The notes under the pieces were generated by a model. It had not been told where the DNA came from. It made no database searches and saw nothing but the letters and a program-made list of their open reading frames with translations. The translations under genes were made by a program, and so were the position numbers. A DNA stretch of 6,602 bases, from positions 1 to 6,602 of the forward strand of contig JABDLW010000163.1 in assembly GCA_013001805.1 (NCBI GenBank). The letters are read 5' to 3'. This document shows positions 1 to 5,456 of the stretch, in pieces. Source of the stretch: Saprospiraceae bacterium. Lineage in GTDB: Bacteria > Bacteroidota > Bacteroidia > Chitinophagales > Saprospiraceae. Every line of letters starts with the position of its first letter. Position 1 is the stretch's first letter.

Positions 1-330
1 TTGCACTTCGCTTTTATTTAACCCTGCTGGTTTTTCGCATAGCACAGCAACTCCATTTTCCAGACACAGTAATGTTTGTTCTAAATGAAAAGTATGGGGA
101 GTAGCAATATAGATAATGTCTAGCTCCTGTTCTTTGATCATGGTTTCATACGAACTAAAAGCAGACTTAACTAAATGTTGCCCGGCGAAAGCCTGTGCTC
201 TATCCAGCGATCTGGATGCTACTGAAACCAAATCCGCATCAGCCACCATGGCCAGGTCTTTGGCAAATTTATTGGCGATCTTTCCGGGACCGAGGATACC
301 CCACCTGACTTTTTTTCTATTCAAATTCAT
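1..330 (-). CDS. Gfo/Idh/MocA family oxidoreductase, N-terminal part (cut by window edge)
   Basis: Partial gene: 110 codons from ATG at 330-328 run without a stop to base 1, so the C-terminal two thirds lie outside. The visible part is the NAD(P)-binding Rossmann fold. A first beta strand leads into the dinucleotide loop ILGPGKIA (residues 12-19), followed by the family motif IATPHTFH (75-82) and CEKP (98-101), whose lysine in this family normally sits in the active site. The family carries out NAD(P)-dependent oxidation or reduction of sugars, inositols or dihydrodiols in the cytoplasm. The N-terminus most resembles the dihydrodiol-dehydrogenase-like branch, but the substrate cannot be told without the C-terminal domain. 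It is last in the visible minus-strand gene string, 66 bases after the zinc-finger regulator. There is no clear Shine-Dalgarno before the start. Family assignment is firm; specificity is unknown. Confidence 0.93.
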   Translation of the reverse strand, partial: MNLNRKKVRWGILGPGKIANKFAKDLAMVADADLVSVASRSLDRAQAFAGQHLVKSAFSSYETMIKEQELDIIYIATPHTFHLEQTLLCLENGVAVLCEKPAGLNKSEVQ

Positions 331-342
331 GAAATTATAGTA

Positions 343-352
343 AGCTTAAGCT
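343..352. repeat. 10-bp perfect palindrome in the gap before the oxidoreductase gene
   Basis: AGCTTAAGCT is self-complementary and lies 13 bases upstream of the oxidoreductase ATG, inside the 66-base gap after the zinc-finger gene. It could be an operator half-site pair or chance; a 10-bp palindrome is not rare. The rest of the 331-396 gap shows no convincing promoter or terminator. Confidence 0.3.
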
Positions 353-396
353 CATGTCTATAGGAATATGACGGCATCTGCAAATTACTTAAAATG

Positions 397-744
397 CTAA
401 GCGCAATGTACACATTTAGTACTGCCCGGCATTAAAGCGATCCTTTGAAAAGGAATGGGTTTTCCACAGCGATCACAAAGGCCAAAACTTTCATCGGTTG
501 ACAATCTCCGGAGTGCCGATTGCATCGCATCAAGTTCTTCCTGTGCTGTGCGTAGTGCGGCTTCCATCACACTTTTATTATTAATTGCGTCCATTCGACT
601 GACCCTTCCGATCGAATTTTCCGGAGTGATGGGCTGGGTCATATCTTTCATCCGCTCAATTTTGTCTATTGCACGCTTAATTTTTTGGTGTAATTTATCT
701 TCGATAAATTCTTTTTCAGTTGCATTAAAAACCATTTCACTCAT
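397..744 (-). CDS. TraR/DksA-type C4 zinc-finger protein
   Basis: A 115-residue protein. Residues about 10-80 are charged and helical, as expected for the coiled-coil of this family. The C-terminus carries a four-cysteine zinc finger, CDRC at 90-93 and CVHC at 111-114, separated by 17 residues. The stretch IGRVSRMDA (45-53) matches the turn of the hairpin in short DksA-like proteins. Only part of the acidic DxxDxA tip of classical DksA is visible (D52, A53), so action on the RNA polymerase secondary channel is possible but not shown. It is shorter than E. coli DksA (151 residues). The ATG at 744-742 overlaps the end of the hydrolase gene by 8 bases, and a GGGAG stretch about 12 bases upstream could serve as ribosome binding site; an internal ATG at codon 4 (735-733) is an alternative. 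Cytoplasmic. Family call is firm; the regulatory target is unknown, and I assign no symbol because it is not clearly dksA itself. Confidence 0.92.
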   Translation of the reverse strand: MSEMVFNATEKEFIEDKLHQKIKRAIDKIERMKDMTQPITPENSIGRVSRMDAINNKSVMEAALRTAQEELDAMQSALRRLSTDESFGLCDRCGKPIPFQRIALMPGSTKCVHCA

Positions 745-2179
745 GAATTATAAAACTCCCGGAAAATAACTGTCCCCCGCTTATAATTGCGAGATGGTAT
801 AAACCAGCAGGCAAGTCATTTACATCAATCTCCTTCCCTGAAATACTATTACCCTGTTTCACCGCTTGACCAAAATGGTTATAAATATTATAATTAGCGA
901 AATCACCTTTCAGACCTTCCAGTCTGATTACATCCTGCGTTGGATTGGGCATTATCTGTACGATTTGCGTGCTCTCCTCGTAAATAGCTGAGGTGCCGGC
1001 TGCCAGTTCGTTAAAAAAATTCAGGGTAGCCAACAAGGCAGGAAGTACACATTGACCGTGATCTGCGGAACTGATTAAATCAATAGCTTGCACATCGGTT
1101 GCACCCTGACTGTTCATATATTCAGCAGCTACTACACTATTCCGGAAGTCAACCTGGTCATCTGCCATGCAATAGTACAATCGCATGGGAAATGCCGGAA
1201 CCCAACGGTAGGTATCATTGTCAGCTAAAGCCACGTTTACCGGATGTAAAGAGTCAGCAAGTACCGAATTTACGAAGTCCTCGCGAAAAACATCTTTTGG
1301 GATGCTTTTACCAGTCGCAGCCCGCAAGGTGGATATCATTCTTGAATTCAGTTCAGTGACCGATATCGTTTCCATGGAAAAAGCGCGAATGTCTTCTACA
1401 AAATCTGCTTTAAACGCTTCTTCCAAAGTTGAATAGAGGTTCTGATACATCAATTGATATGACAACATGGTGTATGCCAGATAGGCTGGGAAAAAATATT
1501 CTACTGTATCAACCAGAATCTCCCGGCTCATCACCGTAGAAATCGCGTAGGGTCCCGACATTGGGGCAGCCGCAGTGATCCATAGGTCATCTGTCGGTCT
1601 TTCCTGCAGGGCTTGTGCCATAGCCATAGCGGCATGTCCTCCCTGCGAATAACCACACACAAATATATTTGGGATAGAATCTATCCCATTTTGCACAGCT
1701 AAATCTCTTCCTGCGATCAATAGATCGATCCCCGCACTAGCCTCAGTTTTAGCGTGTACATAAGGATGAAAGCCTCGACTATTGCCCAATCCCAGGTAGT
1801 CTGCCGCCGTTGTAATATAACCCTGGCTAGCAAAAATGAGGGCGAGATCTGCCTCGGAACTCTGATTCGAGGGGACGCTCTGCCGATCTGGAACTGTACC
1901 ATGTTGATAGGCAATAATGCCTTTGGTGGCTGGCTGATCTGGCAGCGCCACGAAGCCGGAAGCCGTATCTGGAAGGCCGTCGGAACCCTCGGTCAGGTAC
2001 AATACACGATAACCTGTAACTCCGTTATTAGCCACGATTCCAGATAAGGCCGTTAGTTCGGCACTGGAATAAACACCAAGAATGTCGGCCTGAATGATTG
2101 CTTGTCCCCAGATGCTACCCGTCAGTGTAAGAACAAGGTAACAAGTTGATAAACTCAGCTTTGTTATAGATTTTACCAT
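737..2179 (-). CDS. Secreted alpha/beta hydrolase (secretory lipase-like) with T9SS C-terminal sorting domain
   Basis: A 480-residue exported esterase/lipase-like enzyme. An N-terminal signal peptide (about 1-25: hydrophobic LSTCYLVLTLTG, then SIWG before the likely cut) directs it through Sec. The hydrolase domain spans about 50-395. YQHG (91-94) is the probable oxyanion region, DYLGLG (127-132) is typical of secretory-lipase-like proteins, GYSQGG (176-181) carries the nucleophile Ser178, the acid is probably Asp340, Asp341 or Asp344 in CMADDQVDF, and the base is probably His374 in SSADHGQC. Residues about 405-480 form a type IX secretion sorting domain, with MPNPTQD near 410-416 and DLPAGLYHL near 455-463. 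This implies transport across the outer membrane and removal of the tail, with release or surface attachment. The substrate (lipid, acyl ester or polymer) is not evident. ATG at 2179 gives a complete signal peptide. It follows the helical-protein gene by 65 bases and overlaps the zinc-finger gene. Confidence 0.93.
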   Translation of the reverse strand: MVKSITKLSLSTCYLVLTLTGSIWGQAIIQADILGVYSSAELTALSGIVANNGVTGYRVLYLTEGSDGLPDTASGFVALPDQPATKGIIAYQHGTVPDRQSVPSNQSSEADLALIFASQGYITTAADYLGLGNSRGFHPYVHAKTEASAGIDLLIAGRDLAVQNGIDSIPNIFVCGYSQGGHAAMAMAQALQERPTDDLWITAAAPMSGPYAISTVMSREILVDTVEYFFPAYLAYTMLSYQLMYQNLYSTLEEAFKADFVEDIRAFSMETISVTELNSRMISTLRAATGKSIPKDVFREDFVNSVLADSLHPVNVALADNDTYRWVPAFPMRLYYCMADDQVDFRNSVVAAEYMNSQGATDVQAIDLISSADHGQCVLPALLATLNFFNELAAGTSAIYEESTQIVQIMPNPTQDVIRLEGLKGDFANYNIYNHFGQAVKQGNSISGKEIDVNDLPAGLYHLAIISGGQLFSGSFIIHE

Positions 2180-2210
2180 ATTTCAAAAGTTACTCTATCA
2201 ATAACGGTCA

Positions 2211-2227
2211 CCAACCCTAAAAGTTGG
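2211..2227. repeat. Small inverted repeat in the gap between hydrolase and helical-protein genes
   Basis: CCAAC and GTTGG arms (5 bp) flank a 7-base loop, just downstream of the stop of the 2245-2994 gene on the minus strand. It is not followed by a T-run on the minus strand, so it is not a convincing rho-independent terminator; at most a weak hairpin in the transcript between the two genes. Confidence 0.25.
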
Positions 2228-2244
2228 ATTCGTCCCTTGCATTC

Positions 2245-2994
2245 TCATCGCGGTTCATAAGCCAAAATTACTTTTGAACTTTGCAGTTTCTCTAGATTCA
2301 GTTCGCTCAGTCTCTCTTTTAGCAACTTCTGAGTGTCCTCGCCTATGCGGGAAATCACCTTAAATAGATGTCGTCGGGCTCCCAGAGCCTGCGCGAACCT
2401 TTTATTTGCTTTTTCCATTTTGTCTAAGATGAATTGGTGGTAAACTCGTTCAGTTTCCGCACTTCCTTTTTCATAAATAGTAAATAGAAAACGGTTTCCG
2501 TTTAAAGTCGACATGTCTTCGATCAAGTCTTCCAAATCATCATTAACCTCTGTAAGTAAATCAAATTCGGTCCAATCGAGAAAAGGTATTGTATCCTCAA
2601 TCCGGGGATCTAACCGGTAAATTAATCGCCTGATTAAGCGTACATCACACGACTTATGGTGATAAAGGTTCTCTATATCGTGTTTTACTGGTGAAATCTG
2701 ATCCCTCAAAGCCAGCTCTCGTGCCTGGTATATTTTTATTTCATGAACCCAAGAAGGCAGCTCATCGTTCTTCAAATTCATTTGAAGCAAAAGTCTGTAA
2801 ATCTCCTTCCAGTAGTCTTCCAGCATTTTTTCATTGATGGCCCAATTTGACTCCAAAAAAAGATCCAGCTCGTAGATGGCATACTGCAATGCTACCAACT
2901 GTGTCATGAAGGCCTCCTTATCCGGGAATGTGCTGAAATCTAACAGCCAGGGGATCCTACGGTAGTCAAAAAGTGCCTTAATTTTTTCTTTCAA
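2245..2994 (-). CDS. Uncharacterised helical cytoplasmic protein
   Basis: A 249-residue protein that I do not recognise. It has no signal peptide, no membrane segment and no cysteine or metal motif. Its composition is rich in Leu, Glu, Asp, Lys and Arg with heptad-like spacing, predicting a mostly alpha-helical fold; the likeliest helices are about 29-72, 83-125, 138-163 and 176-240. A tryptophan/aromatic-rich N-terminus (YRRIPWLLDF, 11-20) and an acidic patch (EVNDDLEDLIED, 149-160) stand out. The frame opens with TTG at 2994-2992, since no in-frame ATG lies upstream before a stop. The first internal ATG (codon 30) would remove the aromatic N-terminal segment. An inverted repeat and a five-codon mini-ORF sit directly before the TTG. 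It lies 37 bases after the peptidase gene and 65 before the hydrolase gene, so it is probably co-transcribed, but the neighbours do not reveal a role. Confidence 0.8.
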   Translation of the reverse strand: MKEKIKALFDYRRIPWLLDFSTFPDKEAFMTQLVALQYAIYELDLFLESNWAINEKMLEDYWKEIYRLLLQMNLKNDELPSWVHEIKIYQARELALRDQISPVKHDIENLYHHKSCDVRLIRRLIYRLDPRIEDTIPFLDWTEFDLLTEVNDDLEDLIEDMSTLNGNRFLFTIYEKGSAETERVYHQFILDKMEKANKRFAQALGARRHLFKVISRIGEDTQKLLKERLSELNLEKLQSSKVILAYEPR

Positions 2995-3008
2995 TATGAC
3001 TTTGTCAT
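2991..3008 (-). promoter_or_regulatory. Five-codon mini-ORF and 5-3-5 inverted repeat overlapping the TTG start
   Basis: On the minus strand an ATG at 3008 opens a five-codon frame (MTKSY) whose TGA (2993-2991) overlaps the TTG start of the helical-protein gene in the form TTGA. The same bases (2996-3008) form a perfect inverted repeat, ATGAC and GTCAT around a 3-base centre. Either could influence initiation: coupling from the mini-ORF, or a hairpin hiding the start region. A protein-binding site is also possible. No ribosome binding site was recognised for the mini-ORF, so its translation is unproven. Confidence 0.3.
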
Positions 3009-3031
3009 TCTAATGAACCGAACTTTCAGAG

Positions 3032-4174
3032 TTACTTAAGTCGGTTATACTTTTTCAATATCGCTGTTATTTTATCCAGGGGCAACACTTCCACACCCCG
3101 GCCGCTAAATCCTCGGGGAATCGTAGCCATCATAAGAGAATTGATGATGGCTTCCTCAGTGCTTTCAACAGCAGCCAGAAATAGTGCCGACATGTGGTCA
3201 TTGTGTAAATATGTCTGCGAAAGGGTTCTCATCGCAGGTTCATACGGAACGAAATTGACTTCTGCCGTGCTAAATGCTATCACGTAATCACCACTCCCAT
3301 TTGAAGCAAATCCCCCGGTTCTGGCCAAACCTAACATGCCTCTTTTTGCGATTCTTTTCAGATTCCGGCTGTCCACAGGGGCATCTGTGGCAATTATAAT
3401 CATACACGATCCATCACCCTTTTCTAATGATTCTTTAAAGGGAAAGGTTTCCAATTCCTTGCCGACAGGAACACCATCAATCTTTAAAACCCCGCCAAAA
3501 TTTGATTGAACCAAGACTCCTAAAGTGTATCCACCAAGACGCTCCGGTAGCCGGCGGGAAGCAGTACCAATACCTCCTTTATAACCAAATGCAATGGTGC
3601 CGGTACCAGCACCAACACTACCCTGATCAAATGTAGTGCCTGCGCCGGTAATGGCCTTCAGGACATCTTCCGGAGTTACATGCATCCCCCTTATATCATT
3701 CAGGCGACCATCGTTAGTTTCTCCAACCACGGCATTTACCGATCTTACATTTTCATTGCCGGGTTGACCTAACGTGTATTGAACCACCGTGCTGATCGCA
3801 GTTGCGACATTAAGCGTATTAGTGAGTATAATGGGCGTCTCCAAATTGCCGAGTTCTTCCACCTGAGAAGAGCCGGCTAACTTACCAAATCCGTTTCCGA
3901 TAAATATTGCGGCAGGAACTTTTGACTGAAAGAGGTTTCCGCCATGAGGTAAGATTGCAGTGACACCGGTACAGACCGAGTCGCCACGCACTTTGGTGAG
4001 ATGCCCCACCAGTACGCCAGGAACATCTGTGATCGAATTTGTCTCACCAATTGGAAGAACACCTGGTGACAGGCCTAAATCCCTTGCTGTCATTTGAGCA
4101 AAAACACTAGCCGTGATGCTGGAAAAGAGTAGCAACGTACTCCATATCAAGATTTGACAACTTATATTTCTCAC
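3032..4174 (-). CDS. Exported P1 family (S58, DmpA-type) aminopeptidase
   Basis: A 380-residue peptidase of the DmpA/S58 N-terminal-nucleophile family. These enzymes cleave themselves into two chains and then remove N-terminal residues from peptides, sometimes D- or beta-amino acids. A signal peptide is clear at 1-26 (hydrophobic ILIWSTLLLFSSI, cut after SVFA), so it acts in the periplasm or outside. The mature start ARDLGL, then NSITDVPGVLVGH (46-58), is a family hallmark. Other landmarks are NAVVGETNDG (147-156), GSVGAGTGT (185-193), LVQSNFGG (221-228, Asn225 probably corresponding to the oxyanion Asn of DmpA), and the self-cleavage point GDGSCMIII (253-261), with scissile bond Gly255-Ser256 and nucleophile Ser256. 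NGSGDYVIAFST (292-303) supplies the conserved Ser/acid pair (Ser294, Asp296). Length matches the family. The start is GTG at 4174-4172, needed for the signal peptide (the next ATG is codon 28). It overlaps the upstream gene's stop by one base (TAGTG), implying coupled translation. Natural substrate unknown. Confidence 0.94.
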   Translation of the reverse strand: MRNISCQILIWSTLLLFSSITASVFAQMTARDLGLSPGVLPIGETNSITDVPGVLVGHLTKVRGDSVCTGVTAILPHGGNLFQSKVPAAIFIGNGFGKLAGSSQVEELGNLETPIILTNTLNVATAISTVVQYTLGQPGNENVRSVNAVVGETNDGRLNDIRGMHVTPEDVLKAITGAGTTFDQGSVGAGTGTIAFGYKGGIGTASRRLPERLGGYTLGVLVQSNFGGVLKIDGVPVGKELETFPFKESLEKGDGSCMIIIATDAPVDSRNLKRIAKRGMLGLARTGGFASNGSGDYVIAFSTAEVNFVPYEPAMRTLSQTYLHNDHMSALFLAAVESTEEAIINSLMMATIPRGFSGRGVEVLPLDKITAILKKYNRLK

Positions 4175-5289
4175 TAAATAAAATCTATGGTCGACAGGTA
4201 AATAGGGTTTTCCGCAATATGCTTCCGGGTGGGTTTAGACATTTTTCGGGAAATTGCCATGATTCTGACACTGGCATTATCCACGAAGTTCTTCATCACA
4301 CCATGCAAGCCGATATTTTTCAACTTGGGATAGAGCGGATCGGTGATATCTAACCAGACCAATGATGCCTTCAGATTAAACTTATGCAAAAGAGACTCAA
4401 ATAACCTGACCAACTCCACTTCCCGTCCTGGTAAGACATACAGTCCCTCGAAAGTCAGAAATTGAAAGTCCTTCGGATTGAACACTGACCGGACAAAAGG
4501 AATGAAAGGAATCACCTTTAAAAGAAGTCCCCCAAAACGATTGGGAATATTCTTCACCACCCACTTGGCTACATGGACCTGACAACCGGCCACTATTTCA
4601 CCATTTTCCTTGAGAACAAAATAATCATTGTTCTGCATGATGTAATCAAAATGAACCAGGGTGTGTCCCTTATGCTGTTCGTCAAGTTTTTCCAGGAGTC
4701 CTGCGTAATCTTTTCTCTCCACCCTCGTCAGTCTACTATCGCCTTTAGGCCACCACCGGCTATAACCTAAAGTTGCAATGGTACCTTGCTGCGAATAACC
4801 CATTTTATGAAGAAAATTAAATGAGCGGTAATTTTTTCCTTCCACGGAAGCATAAAATACTGCTTCCTCCTGCTCATCGTCTACAATCAGACTCATTAGC
4901 TTTCGAGCATACTTTCCTACCAGACGTCTTTCACGAAAACGTACTTTACTGGCCAAAGAGCGAAAAAAATAACCCTTAAGCACCTGATTGCCCACCCTTA
5001 CCCTGCGCCGTTCTATAATGACCATAGCCAACAACCCATCGCCATGGCGCAAGACCGCCAGTACCGGATCTTTTAAATGTCTTAGTCTTTGTTCGGTATT
5101 CTGATGCTCATAAAGAGTTTCGCTGGTACCCCAGGTCGTTTCGTCCAAAAACCTGATAATCTCCGGTGAAAACACGTGCTCACGGGTAATGGAAACCGGA
5201 CCATCACTCAACAATATCTTACGATTCAAAAGATTTTTCTCCTCCGAATCCGCACTTTCTCCTTTTGTCTTCAGTTGTCTACCCGGCAT
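4174..5289 (-). CDS. GNAT-like acetyltransferase, probable tandem domain
   Basis: A 371-residue cytoplasmic protein. The N-terminal half (about 32-182) reads as a GNAT N-acyltransferase. Strand-like VLAVLRHGDGLLAMVIIERRRV (76-97) precedes FRSLASKVRFRERRLVGKYARKLM (109-132), where R122-x-x-G125 resembles the acetyl-CoA pyrophosphate loop (R/Q)xxGx(G/A), although Tyr127 replaces the last Gly/Ala. NYRSFNFLHKMGY (153-165) is the usual motif-B helix and turn. The second half (about 187-345) has GNAT-like pieces: YFVLKENGEIVAGCQVHV (223-240), FEGLYVLPG (280-288) and LKNIGLHGVMKNF (323-335), but no clear CoA loop, so it may be a degenerate second domain. The acceptor substrate is unknown. First gene of the minus-strand string: ATG at 5289, with a 167-base divergent region before it, and its stop overlaps the peptidase GTG. 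The first 25 residues are charged and look poorly conserved, so the true start could lie slightly downstream. Superfamily call fairly good, function open. Confidence 0.75.
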   Translation of the reverse strand: MPGRQLKTKGESADSEEKNLLNRKILLSDGPVSITREHVFSPEIIRFLDETTWGTSETLYEHQNTEQRLRHLKDPVLAVLRHGDGLLAMVIIERRRVRVGNQVLKGYFFRSLASKVRFRERRLVGKYARKLMSLIVDDEQEEAVFYASVEGKNYRSFNFLHKMGYSQQGTIATLGYSRWWPKGDSRLTRVERKDYAGLLEKLDEQHKGHTLVHFDYIMQNNDYFVLKENGEIVAGCQVHVAKWVVKNIPNRFGGLLLKVIPFIPFVRSVFNPKDFQFLTFEGLYVLPGREVELVRLFESLLHKFNLKASLVWLDITDPLYPKLKNIGLHGVMKNFVDNASVRIMAISRKMSKPTRKHIAENPIYLSTIDFI

Positions 5290-5308
5290 ATCTTTACTAG
5301 ATCACTGA

Positions 5309-5316
5309 CCAAAATA
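5309..5316 (-). promoter_or_regulatory. Weak candidate -7 box for the minus-strand operon
   Basis: On the minus strand TATTTTGG matches the Bacteroidota -7 consensus TANNTTTG at 7 of 8 positions and lies about 20 bases before the acetyltransferase ATG. No TTTG-type -33 element is visible at the expected distance, so this is a guess based on position. Confidence 0.2.
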
Positions 5317-5327
5317 GGAAAAGATTA

Positions 5328-5335
5328 TAAATTTG
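5328..5335 (+). promoter_or_regulatory. Candidate Bacteroidota -7 promoter element
   Basis: TAAATTTG is an exact match to the TANNTTTG -7 consensus used by the primary sigma factor of Bacteroidota. It points toward the beta-helix gene and would give a leader of roughly 115 bases. No clear TTTG -33 element precedes it at 19-23 bases. Alternatively its own TTTG (5332-5335) could act as -33 element for the TAAATTGG box at 5358-5365, 22 bases further on. Confidence 0.35.
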
Positions 5336-5342
5336 GCGGAAT

Positions 5343-5381
5343 TGGTATCCTAATCGATAAATTGGTCGTGTAGTGATACCA
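5343..5381. repeat. 7-bp inverted repeat with 25-base spacer in the divergent control region
   Basis: TGGTATC (5343-5349) and GATACCA (5375-5381) are perfect inverted copies with centres 32 bp apart, about three helical turns. A TAAATTGG box (5358-5365) sits between them. The arrangement would suit a dimeric regulator or a long-loop hairpin in the leader of the plus-strand transcript. Not a terminator, as no T-run follows. No known regulator is recognised. Confidence 0.35.
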
Positions 5382-5413
5382 GAAGACAATGGAGTCAATC
5401 GCTAAATCATGGA

Positions 5414-5439
5414 TAAATTGTAAAGCATTGAGTAAATTG
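5414..5439 (+). repeat. Two further TAAATTG copies close to the beta-helix start
   Basis: TAAATTG occurs at 5414-5420 and 5433-5439, 19 bases apart, in addition to the related boxes at 5328 and 5358. Four copies within 112 bases is more than expected even in AT-rich DNA. They could be promoter-like -7 decoys, operator sites or low-complexity drift. Spacing is not an exact helical repeat. Confidence 0.3.
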
Positions 5440-5456
5440 ATGTCCCTAACTAGGTG

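Noticed and set aside
116..340. Plus-strand open frame antisense to the oxidoreductase
   Set aside because: It lies opposite a frame with clear Rossmann and EKP motifs, and its own translation has no family features.
455..769. Plus-strand open frame antisense to the zinc-finger gene
   Set aside because: The minus strand encodes a textbook C4 finger; the plus-strand product is a Ser/Leu/Ile-rich shadow.
1717..2047. Open frames on both strands (1717-1914 minus, 1754-2047 plus) inside the hydrolase gene
   Set aside because: Both fall wholly within the signal-peptide and catalytic domain coding region of an intact hydrolase and show no independent start signals or motifs.
2180..2200. TAACTTTTG on the minus strand as a promoter box for the hydrolase
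   Set aside because: It has one base too many for TANNTTTG and lies only a few bases before the ATG, leaving no room for a normal leader.
2180..2244. Possible rho-independent terminator between the helical-protein and hydrolase genes
   Set aside because: Only a 5-bp stem (2211-2227) is present with no T-run on the minus strand; it is listed only as a weak inverted repeat.
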